DNA of 64,000 nucleotides, taken from assembly GCA_002943765.1 (NCBI GenBank), contig PQWQ01000022.1:310001-374000 (forward strand), in the 5' to 3' direction. Shown here in pieces: positions 13,124 to 26,200 of the stretch. The position numbers and the translations under genes were made by a program. The notes beneath the pieces are model-generated. The model did not search any database. It had not been told where the DNA came from and saw only the letters and a list, made by a program, of their open reading frames with translations. Each line of letters starts with the position of its first letter. Position 1 is the stretch's first letter. This stretch comes from Psoroptes ovis (Eukaryota > Arthropoda > Arachnida > Sarcoptiformes > Psoroptidae).

Positions 13124-13208
13124 TTAGAATGTCCGAAAAGTTTTGGCCGGTTTTCATATGGCAACTCTATTGTGATTAAGCCGAATGAACTTTTCGGACA
13201 ACTACCTA
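13124..13208 (+). mobile_element. Mariner-type MITE copy 7 (subtype B)
   Basis: TTAGAATGTCCGAAAAGTTT and GAACTTTTCGGACAACTACC with interior CAACTCTATTGTGATTAAGC. Confidence 0.87.
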
Positions 13209-13967
13209 ATACAAAAATAAACAAATATTCATATAGAAATTCAAGCAAGAAATGCTTTCATGCTTAGCAACACAAAGAATTTCTTAAGCGAAATATGACA
13301 ATTTTTAGTCTGAATATTTTCGCTAGAAAAATGATGATACACATATGGTGAACCACCAAATCATCCTTCTGCCACTTCTACAGGGGCAAAAATAGAGCAC
13401 AAGGTCCACAAGGTTTTACGGAGCAGTTTTTTTTCGAATGATTTCAATGATAATTAGGCCGTTAAGTTTTTTCAAAAAAGTAATGAGTTTCAATGATAGT
13501 CAATGTGAAATTTGATCTTTGAATTTTTGAAAAACACATTTTCTGTACAGAGCAGATGATTTATCCAATTGAATTCTTATATCTTGGAGTTTGACATTTG
13601 ATTTTTACCAAAAAAACTGGTTTCAATTGCCACTGGTTATTCATTGTGCCTTAAGACAATAAATAACAATTTTTTTTCAAAATGAATAAAATTTCAATTT
13701 ATTCACCATCACCACCGGGATGATTTTCAATTTTAAATTCTCTAAATAATTTTCAAAGTGTAGTTAATACACAACAACAACAAACGACTATTAACACCTT
13801 TGTTGAATTGGATTTCAAATAAATGAATGATAATCTTTAATGACAACAATCATTTTTGATAATAAACAAGTGGGTTTCTCTCTTGTTTATCATTATCTTC
13901 ACAATGATTATCAGTGTAGCTAATCGAATGGTGAATGGTTATACCCTAAGATTTTAATGGATTAAGC

Positions 13968-14050
13968 CATTAAGAGTCATTTTTTAGAGTGATTGCTTCT
14001 GATTTTCAAGGTTTTTTGAAGCTCTTTGAAAAGCTCTAAGACTCTTAATG
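13968..14050. repeat. Inverted repeat with 11-bp exact ends
   Basis: CATTAAGAGTC at left and GACTCTTAATG at right enclose 61 bases with a smaller internal inverted repeat (AGCTCTTTGAAAAGCT). Confidence 0.5.
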
Positions 14051-14768
14051 ATTTTTCTATTTCTTAAAGGAAATCGACCACAATTGACCATTGAATCATT
14101 GTATTTTAACACATGTTTTTTCAAATTGTCTTTATGAGTTTTTCTTATTAATCGAAAACATTTGGTTTAATTCGAGCAAAATTCAAGCAAAATTCGAGAA
14201 AAAACACATGTTCAACACATTTGCAACGACAATAATTCACAGGAAATTTTGCACAAAAGTTCAAAGCCTATAACTTCATGTTTTTTTAAGAAAAAACATT
14301 TTTACAGGAGAAAATTTGACCAAAAAAAAGTTTTCAGCTTGTCATTTTTCAATTGAAACCACTCATAAGACACACACTCATCACTAAGAAATGTTCATCT
14401 TCGTTATTCAACATGTTTGATGCGAACAAAAATTATCAAACCTATATGCGTATATTGAGCTTACACAATATCGAAATAAGTGTTCAATTATTATCAAAAC
14501 GATGAATTTCAATCATCATCATTCGAAAACAACTTGAATGATTCATATTCATATAAGGCTATAGAACACTTGAACAAAAAGTGATCGATGTTCGAAAATT
14601 TCGATGGAAATATCATCACATAATTCACAATTCACAAAGCAATGATATAGCATGAAAAAAAATTAAAATTGTTTATGAACAGCCCCATCAATATTCTTAC
14701 TATGTTCATATTCTCTAAAAAAAATGTTATGCAATTGTACAAATACAACAAATGTAAATAAATAAATA

Positions 14769-14848
14769 TTAGGTTGTCCCGAAAGTTCTGGCCAATTTCC
14801 ATGCACAACTCTATCGGATTAAGCGGAATGAACTTTTCGGACAATCTA
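14769..14848 (+). mobile_element. Mariner-type MITE copy 8 (subtype B)
   Basis: TTAGGTTGTCCCGAAAGTTC and GAACTTTTCGGACAATCTAA; interior CAACTCTATCGGATTAAGCG. Confidence 0.88.
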
Positions 14849-15762
14849 AATAAATAAATGTAAATAAACAAATTTTTTTTGTTCAAAGACAAATTCAATT
14901 GAATCTTAATTCTCATTTGTAAATTTGCCAAAAATATGCATTAATGAAATGCATTATTAATGCAGCCATACACAACATTAACTCATTTGTTTTGACTGCA
15001 ATCAAATTTATTTTTATTTATTTATTTATTCATGTAATTTGTGCATGCATTTCGTACACACACATAATTTCTCACAGTGTAAAATGGCCACCAACAATGT
15101 TTCAATTATTATTATAAATAAATCAATTTAAATATGAAAATGAAGCTTTGGAAGACCTAAAAATGAATTAATTTCAACCTTTGATCATTCGGATCATTGG
15201 ACCCAAAAAGCCCGAAAAAAGTCTAAAAATCGAAGAATAACCTCATCGAACCCTTGAGAACCCATCATTTCAGACTTAGAGACTCAGACTCATTTGACCT
15301 CAGACAGTATCTGTGGCAAAAAGTGTTGGGTAAATATTACGCATTCGATGCTTGTGTGTGATTATCTGACATAGAGAACAATTACTCAACACACTGAAAC
15401 TACTTGAAATTACAAAAAAAAAAAAAAATAAATGGACCAAAAATAGAAAAAAAAAACATTTCAACTTTGACCTTTTCATTTTACTGGTCAAAATGGTAAG
15501 AATAAGTGGATATGTTTCTTTCAATATATTTACTTATTCTTTAAATTATTTTCGATGATGTTGTAACGATCCATTAACGCCAATCGTTTGTCATAATAAT
15601 AATGAAAAATAATTGATAATAATTGTCTTTTCAAACAATACACACGTTCAAAAATGAATGGAATGGATGAAATAGAATAAAATAACCATTTCAAGTGTTA
15701 CCATTTTGCACACACACACACACATCATAAATAAATACAAGTACAAGTGTTACATTTATATA

Positions 15763-15843
15763 TTAGGCTGTCCGAAAAGTTCTTGCCGATTTTCTAATTA
15801 TTTTTTCACGATGTAACCGGCAAAAACTTTGCGGACAACCTAA
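15763..15843 (-). mobile_element. Mariner-type MITE copy 9 (subtype A, reversed)
   Basis: TTAGGCTGTCCGAAAAGTTC and AAAACTTTGCGGACAACCTAA-type right arm; A interior in the reverse sense (CACGATGTAACCGGC). TA on both sides. Confidence 0.9.
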
Positions 15844-16296
15844 TATTTACACATATTTTAGATTAACTTTTTTTTACAAGAAGATTTTTGACAAGCATCA
15901 ATTTTAACTAAGTAAAATTTTAAGTGATTTTTCATTTTATTTATTTATTTTTAGTTTTGTTCAAAGAAAAAATCAAAAATAAATAAATTTTCAATTGATT
16001 CATACACACAAAGACACATAATCGACACACAAAAAATATTACAATACAAGTATTAAATGAAGAATTCTTTTCAAAATGATCTCTGCTATTATCATCATCA
16101 TCATTCAATTCTATTCAATGAAATGATTGAATAAATGAATCAATGAATGAATGAATCAATGAATAAATGTATTAAATGGATCCATTAAATATCATTATAT
16201 TCAATGACAACAATAACAACAACATAACAATAAAACAATTTCAAATTTTATATCGATATGTAGTACAAGTGTGTGCATCATCCTAACACTAAAGCA

Positions 16297-16375
16297 TTAG
16301 ATTGTCCGAAAAGTTCATTCGGCTTAATCAATAGAGTTGCCAATGAAAATCCGCAAGAACTTTCCGGACAACTAA
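16297..16375 (-). mobile_element. Mariner-type MITE copy 10 (subtype B, reversed)
   Basis: TTAGATTGTCCGAAAAGTTC then ATTCGGCTTAATCAATAGAG, the reverse of subtype B; right arm GAACTTTCCGGACAACTAA. Confidence 0.87.
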
Positions 16376-17171
16376 ATATATTTACAACTAAATATATTTC
16401 TACCCTCTCTCTGCCTCTGTTGCTTGTGACTGGTTGCAATAAATGGACTTTCACTCTGGATGATCATATCATCATCTTAATAATGGTCAATTCATTTTCG
16501 ATGCTGTCAAAATAAAACAAGAATTTACATCCGTACATTTTTGTTGTCGAAATGTTTTCACAATTGAACATCTCTTCATTGATTGGTAGTCGTTATGTTT
16601 AATGCTTATGTAAGTGTATTCATTTCTCTAGTCAAGGTTCATTTGATTCATGATTGAAAATAATGGTATTATATCATATGGCATCAATGAAAAATAGAAT
16701 AATAATATTAAGTTTCATCAATCAACATTCATTCAGCATACTTTAAGATGGTGCTTAGATGCCTGGCTGGCTGGCTGGTTGATTGGTCAGTTTTTCAATT
16801 TACCATTGTCAATTTTCATATTTTGAAAATCGCATGTTTCTTATGCGAAAATTCAAAAAGAAACAAGCGCAACATGGTCTCATGTCAGTCAACCACCCCC
16901 TACCAATTTTAGAAACATCAGTGACAGCAGCACTGTGTGAACATTGAGAGTTGCACACACTTAAACAAGGTGGAAATAGACCAGGTAATTACAGACAACC
17001 AGGCGAAAAAATTGATTTTCAAAGTGAGGAATGATTAAAAGTAGAAATTATTATCGAAATTATAACCAACCAACCAATCAATCATTTAAAAATTATAAGA
17101 ATTTAAATCTAATTTACAGCCAATAAATAATTCAAAAAGTACGTGTTATTCATTCATTCTTCAAGAATATA

Positions 17172-17252
17172 TTGGGTTGTCCGAAAAGTTTTTGCCGATT
17201 TTTCAATCATTTTCTACGATATAACCAGCGAAAACTTTCCGGACAACCACAA
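17172..17252 (-). mobile_element. Mariner-type MITE copy 11 (subtype A, reversed)
   Basis: TTGGGTTGTCCGAAAAGTTT and AAAACTTTCCGGACAACC with interior TTCTACGATATAACCAGCG. Confidence 0.88.
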
Positions 17253-18150
17253 TAGAAATATATAAATGATTTCCTATTCTAATTATTACCATTATTATTA
17301 TTAACTATTATCAACTTTTAAATATTTCAAAAAAAAAAATCGATCAAATCAATCAAATCAAATGAATATTGATTCGACTGATGAGAAAATTGATAATAAT
17401 AATAATAATAATGATGATCAAACACTACTAAAAAGCAACCTTTTTCCCATGGCTTGGATATGGTTGAATGGATTTCATTAGCTTCGTTTCATTCATTCAA
17501 TGGATTTGTGCTGCGAAACGCTTCAATTGATTTTTCAAATAATAATAATCTTTGGAAGAAAAAAATTGTTGACAATTTTTCCAAATTTTTCATTTGTTTG
17601 TTTGAATTAATTCAATTTTTATCAAATAATTTGAATTCATTTTCTCAAAGTTCTTTGACATTCACACAATGAAAGAATTCATTGTGTAAGAAAGATCCTT
17701 GAAAGATTTAGCTCAGAGATTTTTTAATAAAATCTTTGGATGACCTAAGAAGGTCCGAAAAGATTTTGGATGATTGAATATCGGCGAAAGAAAAATTTTA
17801 ATTAATTTTTTCGGCCATCCTTAAGATGACATTTCATTTATGAATACATACACAGAGATAATCGATTAAAAGATTTAGGTCGATTTAGATTTTTTTGTTC
17901 AAAGAAAATACCACCAAGAGTGAAAGTTATGCATATATGATCATCATCATCATTATCATACACAAATAATGTGATTTAACATCATTTATTTTTTTTGTTT
18001 ATCTTAAAAAAATGATAAACAAAAGATGAATAATTAATTAATGATGATGAATGAATTCGAAATTGATATGTGAACAACAACAACAACAAGCGAATGTTGT
18101 ACAAAGATAAAAAATATGATAAATGATTTCAAATATCGATATGAAATATT

Positions 18151-18230
18151 TATGGTTGTCCGAAAAGTTTTTGCCGGTTATATCGTAGAAAATCATCGAA
18201 AAATCGGCAAGAACTTTTCGGACAGCCTAA
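18151..18230 (+). mobile_element. Mariner-type MITE copy 12 (subtype A)
   Basis: TATGGTTGTCCGAAAAGTTT and GAACTTTTCGGACAGCCTAA; interior TTATATCGTAGAAAATCATC. Confidence 0.9.
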
Positions 18231-18629
18231 TATAAAGGCACAGCACAAATAAATGAATATGTACACAAACCAATCACACACACACACACACCGATCCCTA
18301 CGTAACCACACAGGCAGACAACGATGGCTTAAATCATCATCATCATCAATTTAAATAATCACAAATAATCATTCTTATGTATAAAAGATGTTTCAATATT
18401 CATTGAATTGAAATGAATTGAATTCAATGATGAACAACAACAATTGAAAGCAATGAATGCATAATTGAAATATTTTTCAAAATAAAAATAATAATAAATA
18501 CGAATAAATTGATTGATCATCATCAGAAGATGAATGTATTCTAATGAATCTATCAATCATTTGATTATTTATTACTTTTACTTCACACAGGCAAATAATC
18601 AATAATATCACCATAAATAATAATAAATA

Positions 18630-18719
18630 TTAGGCTGTCCGAAAAGTTCTGAACAATTTTCATGTGGCAATTCTATTAGCTATTAATGATTAAGCGGAAT
18701 GAACTTTTCGGACAACCAT
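18630..18719 (+). mobile_element. Mariner-type MITE copy 13 (subtype B with insertion)
   Basis: TTAGGCTGTCCGAAAAGTTC and GAACTTTTCGGACAACCATA. The interior carries about ten extra bases (TTAGCTATTAATGATTAAGC), making it the longest copy. Confidence 0.87.
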
Positions 18720-20954
18720 AAATATTATCAAATGATTATTATCATTATTAATAAATAAATGAATATAACATTTCAAATTTGATTAATCAAATAATCAATC
18801 ATACATTTTTGTTGGCAAGCAAAGGTATCGATATGAATTTTTGTAGCATGTATTCAATAACCTATTCAAAGGTATATTTTCAAGGTTTTAGGGTATTTAA
18901 GAATAGGAATGGATCTTTGAATTCACTGATCTTTGATCTTCTCGAAACAAGAGAGATTATTTCAAAGAATGATGATTCTATATGAGTGCATAAATCCAAC
19001 AAAATAAAAATTTCAAAGCTTTTTCAAAGAAGAAGCTATCGAAATGTCATAAATGATTTTGAATGTGATCGATATTTATTTATTTATTTTGCTCAAGATA
19101 ATTAAAAGTCAAAGGTATTTGACTATTTACAAGTTGAAAAATCAGTGTCTATGGCCTAATTCGATTCAAAACATCGAACATTATCGATTCTGTTTGATGC
19201 GAAATTTCTAAAATAGATGAATGTGATGAAATTCAAATTATTTCAATTTTAATATTTCAATTTGAATTCAAATTTTAAATTGAAAATTTTGAAATTGAAA
19301 TTTCGTTGATATTTTTCATTGTTCCTTAATGAAACACGAAGATAATAAATCATCGAAACAACAACCAAAATACAACAATGATGTTTCAGTAATTGAAAAA
19401 TTTCTCTCTCGGGTCCATTCGATGCTGCATTGATTGCACGAAACATTTCAAATACACTATGTGTGGATGATTCCATTTTTCATTTTATTCCATTCTATAT
19501 CCGACGACGAAGAAGAAGAAATTCTATTTGATTAAGATCTAAACGATGGAACCATTTGAAACCTTGATGAAAATCGATGAACCTTTCAGTATTTCAATGC
19601 ATCTCTCTTATCACCATTCAAGCATCTTAATGATGTGTTTTGGTGTGTTGATTGTGTTGTCGGTATATGATCAATGATAAAGCAGATAATACAGAAAAAC
19701 TTGGCGAAATGTATTTTCATCAGGATGTTCAAAGAATCGATTTTGTCGATTTTGTTTGAAATGACAATTTTTCAATTGAAAACATTCCCAATTATTCCCA
19801 TAAATGGCTCTTAAAGCGGTGCCAAAGTCACCATTTGAAATACAAACAAACAATTCGATTAACACAAATCGATTTAACAAGATTATTGCGTGCCAAATTT
19901 GGACAATGGTCCAATGATACGAAAATTTAGGTTCAATAATTCGCGTGTCATTCATTTAGTTGTTGTTGTTGATTTATTATCGTAGAGATATTCGATAATA
20001 ATGACCAACCAACGAAATAAAGTTATTTTTAGGGTAATTTGACAAGTATTTAACAAGAAATTATGAATATTCAAATGAATAGTAATGAGACAAGCTGAGG
20101 AAAGCATCCGCAATCTCAAAGGCACAGGCCTTATTCAAAGCTCAAGTCTTCTTAATTTGAGGTTTTCGAGGCACTTGTCTGACGACCACAAAACGATAAT
20201 GACCAATAGTCACGAAACTTCGGGCGGACATTACTGGTAGCCATTTTTTTTCAGAAACAAAAATATTCATGTGAAAATTTGATTATTTACCAATTATGAA
20301 TATGATGGATTGGAATTTCTTTGAAGAAAAACAAATTCTCAAATAACTTCTATGGTCAAATGATGACCAGTTCATCGAGAATTGAAAATCAAACATTCAA
20401 AGGTTCAAGCATCTGAAAATTACGATCGAAAAGGTTCAACGAATGTTCAAAGTCATAGCATGTGGTAAACATATTTTGTTGGTCATATCATTCCAATCAT
20501 ATGATTCCTTGAAAGTATTCAAGATTTCCGACAAAATCGAATTGAATAATTTGAGAAACGATTCACAAATCAAATCAAATCAATGATGCTGCTAATAATA
20601 ATTCATGCCGCATCAATTTCAAAAAATAATCGAATTAAAAAAACAATTGATGTGTGCTGTATTTGTATATTGCTGATCAACGTTTTGATCAATTGAATGC
20701 ACGTAAATTGAATTTGTAAATGACAAGTGAAAAAATACTTTTTTCGTAAGAAAAAAATCTTTGATTCACGATTTTCAAACAATAATGATGATGAAATTCA
20801 CCTTTGGAGATGTGCTTCGATAAATCGATAAATGCAAATCAAATAATCATAGATTTACTGATTATTTGCAGCAAACACTGTGAAAGATATGCAGCAAAAG
20901 GCCTATGCCATTTTATGTCAATAGATATGCAAATATGTATATTTCAAAAAAATA

Positions 20955-21034
20955 TTAAGCTGTCCGAAAAGTTTTGCCCGATTTTCATGAACAACTCTAT
21001 TGATTAAGTGGAATGAACTTTTCGGACAATCTAA
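20955..21034 (+). mobile_element. Mariner-type MITE copy 14 (subtype B)
   Basis: TTAAGCTGTCCGAAAAGTTT and GAACTTTTCGGACAATCTAA; interior CAACTCTATTGATTAAGTGG. Confidence 0.88.
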
Positions 21035-21851
21035 TATCAAATCAAATATGCTAAACACATACACAATTAATGTTATTAGCATCATCATACACCAACATCG
21101 ACCACATCAAATATAATCAATGGATTTGAATATCAATCGATTTTCGAAAATCGAAAATTCAAATAAATCTTTTGTTTTTGAGAATGATTTCTCATTCAAT
21201 TATCATCGATATCTGTACGAATCATCTTTTGCCCATGATCACCAACCAACAACCACACACCACCACATGGTTATGATAATTTCTGTAATATCTGAGGATG
21301 AACATTGTCCACCACCACCACAACTGATATAATTGAATATTCATTATTTTGACCAACAAAAAAAAAAAAAAAATGAATTCATTTATCATCGAATCAATCG
21401 AATGAATGGCCTATAAACCTGTTTGTAACTCAAATATATTGAATTAAATAATGACAATCGGTTGTTCAAAGGGGGCCCAGCAAGCAATTTTAATCAGATT
21501 TTCATATGGATAAACTTTCACGGAAGTAAATAGCGAGAAAAAGATGAGCAATGATTCGATTTGAGCATCTCTCAATCGAAGATCAACAGATTAAACCATT
21601 GTTTTCACCAAATGATTCATTTAATTTTCACTTCAATTTGTTTGAACTGAACACATTCACACACATGAACAATTGAGTTAAGAGCAAGTTAATTAAGTCT
21701 CAAAAAAACTCTTAATTTCTCATAAATCTGAACAAACAACAGTCAAACAACCCTAAATAGCATCAATTGAATTGAACGAAAAATTGTCAAAAACATAAAA
21801 AAATCAAGACAAATGCTGTGTGTGCTGCGCAAACACAAATAAGGGAACATA

Positions 21852-21931
21852 TTAGGCTGTCCGAAAAGTTTTTGCCGATTTTTCAATTATTCTCTACGAT
21901 ATAATCGGCAAAAACTTTCCGGACAGCCTAA
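21852..21931 (-). mobile_element. Mariner-type MITE copy 15 (subtype A, reversed)
   Basis: TTAGGCTGTCCGAAAAGTTT and AAAACTTTCCGGACAGCCTAA-type right arm; interior CTCTACGATATAATCGGC. Confidence 0.9.
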
Positions 21932-22029
21932 TACATTGCACACACATACACACAGACACACAATTGATATCATGTGGTGCATCATTTTTGTGGCATCTTT
22001 TGGCATTTCACATCATGATTCATGATATA

Positions 22030-22049
22030 TGATGATGATGATGATGATG
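22030..22049. repeat. (GAT)n microsatellite
   Basis: Six to seven GAT units. Similar short ATG/CAT runs recur throughout the window. Confidence 0.85.
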
Positions 22050-22758
22050 TGAAAAATTATACATTTAATTGTTTAGAAAAAATGATGCGGTTCGAAAAAT
22101 GATTTCAAATTAATTACAAATAATAAGTAATAAACACATTGTTTTGTTTTGTTTCTTACATTAATTATTGTTCAAATAAAGTAATTTATAACGAATAACG
22201 TCTAAGATATTTTTCTTATTTAGTACAAAAAGATATAATTTCACAAAGCAAAGCAAAGCAAGCATATTAATCATAAATTGTCACCATTTAAAATGTTCAT
22301 TAAATTCAAAATAATTAATTTCAAATGTTTTTTCGAACCATTCGATAAATGAGAATCGAATCAATAAGTCTATCACACCATAACCATCACCACCTGTAGT
22401 GGTGTATGAAATTTTTCGGCAAATTTCACAAGTGATGCGAAATATGAGAAAACAAAATGTGCGAGAGATTATTGAACACATCATCTATGGATGTCATCTT
22501 TGTAGTCGAGATTTTTTTCGGGGAATTTTTTTTTAATTTCAATCTCAGCTAAATAATTACAAAAATGTTTTTGAACTAATAAAACTTCAATTTTTTGCAA
22601 TTTTTTCAATTTCAATGGCTATGACCATAAAGCTGATTATGATCATAATTATAATTCATTGAATCAAATAATAATTATTTCAAATAGTTGGTCAAATGAT
22701 TAAAATAAGGCGATTGTTGAATGCAAGATACACACAGAGATGAAAATATTTTCAACAC

Positions 22759-22800
22759 ACACGATTTTCTCATTTTTATTCTGGTGTGAGAAAATCGTGT
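22759..22800. repeat. Perfect 14-bp inverted repeat, 14-base loop
   Basis: ACACGATTTTCTCA and TGAGAAAATCGTGT pair exactly around a 14-base loop, 0.45 kb upstream of the Ig gene's exon at 23.2 kb. Confidence 0.65.
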
Positions 22801-23258
22801 TTGTACTGAAAATATGGTTTAAAATATTTTCTTTTGTAATAATCAAACATAATCAAGAATGGGAAACAATTAAAAAAAGTACCCTTCACAAAACCTTTGA
22901 AGCTAAGGACTTTTTAGAAATTTTAGAAATGAATGTGAAATAACATTCATTAACATATATGAAATGGATAATGAATGAAATGACCAAAAAAGTTCATTAA
23001 TTAATGCAGGAAAAATATGATTCAATCATCATCAAAATCAAAATGAATAACCTTTGTTTGTTGTTTCTGAGGTTATACCTTTCAGACAATTGAATAATAA
23101 AAAACTTTTCGATTAGTTCATTAAGCTTAATTATGAAATATATGATTATAAAATTTTGGTTGCCTTCATTTTCCCATTGTTCTAATCATGTTTAATCAAT
23201 TTTTTTCGAATTTTTCGAATTAGATTACAACAAATCAAATTATTCATCGATTCGTATA

Positions 23259-26200
23259 ATGGCAACAATCATCATGTTAACAGCGATACTTTTACTATGG
23301 TTGCCAGCTTCAACCAATGCTGTACGTATCAATTCAATAAGTCGTCCACAATCATTTCGTTATAATCATCATCATTCGAATCATCATCATCATAATCGAA
23401 ATGAAAATGAAATAATATTGGATTGTGATTTTTCTATCGATTCAAATGATGAAATGTTGGTGGTCAAATGGTTTTTGAATGATGATACACAACATATTTA
23501 TCAATGGATACAATCACGTGATTATCGTCATTTTTCGGAACGTTTGAAACCATATATTGATGATAAATTTATGGTACAAGATTATCAAACACGTTATCGT
23601 GCATTGCGATTGTTAAATCCACCGCCAACATTAAGCGGTAAATATACATGTTCGGTTAGTTCATTACAAAATGAAGATATCAATTCAACATATTTAGTTA
23701 TTTATGGTGAGTATCATTTTTGAATATGTATAACCCTTGAATCACTAAGTTTATCAAATGTCAGAACCTGCAAAATCATTCGAAATGGTCGCTGTGAAAA
23801 GCAATGAATTGGAAGAAACGAATGAAATCGACGATGATGACAATGATAATAACAATGGATTCAATATAACATGTACAGCATTCGGGTTGTATCCAGAACC
23901 TGAAATGAAATTATTCAAAATTATTCGTTCACCACAATCATCAACCGATACCGCTCATAATGATACGATTGAATCACATGAAATTGAATCAAATCAAACG
24001 ACAATCATATCGTTTCGTTCAATGACCAATGGTTTCTATTCGATTACATTGATATCACATATTGAACAATCGTCGATGAATCATTTAGGCCAAAATCGTA
24101 CCACAAGGAATTCAGTGATTGACAGTAGTGAAAATAATCAACTTGCCGAACACTATGAATGTCGATTATCGATACCGAACACAGATTATACAGAGATAAA
24201 ACGTTTGGCAATACAAGATGGTAAGTAAAATTTGCGAAATTTACAAGGAAACTATCTTTAAAAAAAAAAAAACTCATAAATTATTGACCATAAGTCCAAA
24301 AAATGATGCGAAATTCACAACAAAAATTCAATTTACAGAATGAAAAATTCACAAAATTTCAATTTAAACTTTTCAATTTACAAATTTTTCAAGGTGTGTG
24401 TGTAAGCAGCATACAACAAAACAAAAAATTTGAAGGGTATTCAATTAATAATGACATTCTTCATGAACAAAAACATGGCACACACACATAGGTAAATCAC
24501 ACCTGCAGGTACTCATACATTATGTCTGTTTGTTTATCATGTTTACGCAATCTTTTTGCATAGAAGAAAATAAATAAATAAAATAAATAAATTGAATGGA
24601 CATCATCATACATCATTCGATGATGATGATGTTTTCTTGTGTAGATAAAGTAAATGAAAACACATACATCAATATGAATGCAAATTCAATTGAATTTTCG
24701 TAGAAAACAAAATTCTATGGACAATTCACCAATGATAATGTATTGAAATCAATCGAGAATTTTGGTGCTTTGGGCAATTTTTTGTTCATCATCAAAATCA
24801 TAATAGAAACCCTTGAAAATAAATCGAATGCATTTCCTGCAAAATTTCCATTTTCGCAAAAAACATTACCCCTAAATCGAATGATGAAGCCATTTTGGAA
24901 TGTGAAACCATTTTTTCAAATGGATTTTTTTTTATTCAACCATTTTTGGCTCAAAGCTTTTTACTCTCTCTCTCGAAACGATTCAGTACCTTATACCTTA
25001 CAACATTCGAACTAATGGGTGATATAAATGGCAATTTCAAGAAATTCTACAAAAAAACAAAAATGGAATAACCCTCGAAATCGAAATTGCTTCGAGAACC
25101 TTCAACAATTTTTTTTTAAATTACATAATTCATAATTCGAATCAAAATTCAATTTTGATTCGAATCACCATTTTTGCCAAATCTTAAGCTTAGTCAATGG
25201 AAAAAATGATTGATAAATCAATTCATAAGATTAAAAAAAGTAAATAATTCTTAGAGATCATTTAAACGAATGAGCTCAGCAAGTGATTTTGTCAATTAAA
25301 AATTATATTTATCATTAATCAGTGTTTATCTCATATTTTTTCGGTGAAAATAATTGACAAAGTTTTTTTAATCGAAAATTTGCCAGGCAAATCAAATGAT
25401 TCAATGATTTTCTCATTTGATTTTTGGCCATTGGCAGTGGAAATAATTGCAAATAGATGATGCTTTACACACGGATGCTTATAAGCCTATTAGACTTTTT
25501 AAAAGATGAGATTTTCAAATTGAATTCAGTTTGAATGAATGAAGAAATATGTAATTTTGATTAAATTTCTTTCGCGGATAATTTCTTATCAGCACAGAAT
25601 GGCATTTGAATATACATGAAAATTGATATTTCAATCAAGTGAAAGTGAAAATCATGGAGAAAATATTCAAATGTCAAATAAGAGAAGAAAATCAATTAAA
25701 AATTAATAAACAAAAATTGTCATAAAAATTTTTGACATTTCAATTTTCATATTTTAGGTTGTCCCATAAGTTCTTGCCGTTTTTCGAATGAAAAAAAATT
25801 TTTAAAAACGACAAGAACTTATGGGACAGCCCAATATTTAAAAATAACGTGACAAAAATATTTATGGAAATTTTTTTTCAATTAAAGAAATTTCAATCTA
25901 GAATATATCGTAAATCATTTACAAGAAAAATAATGATTTCTTAAATGTCTCAGAGACATTATGGATATTTTGAGCATTATTTAACATTTGTGTGATTGAA
26001 ATTGAAAATTTTTTAGAAAATGAAAAAATTTAAATAATTTTTTCATTTTCTAGTCGATCAAATGAAACGGTATGTTAATGTGGGGTTCACTGTGTGGTTA
26101 CCATCATTAAATACTTTATGTATGAATACAGAACATATAAATCAAATTGAAATTATTAATAGAAGATAATTTTTTGCAAAATCAGAAACCAATTTAATGT

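Larger units (their letters stand above)
11330..23223. other. 11.9-kb gap or intron with ten MITEs
   Basis: No recognised coding exon. If the exon at 11224 is real this is one intron of the Ig gene. It holds ten of the 23 MITE copies and two solitary hairpins. A moderately complex patch at 20090-20240 has no readable domain. Confidence 0.6.

Noticed and set aside
19249..19955. Two minus-strand frames (MESSTHSVFEMFRA and MNDTRIIEPKF)
   Set aside because: More complex than typical chance frames, but no family signature and no matching splice phases seen; left as unsupported.
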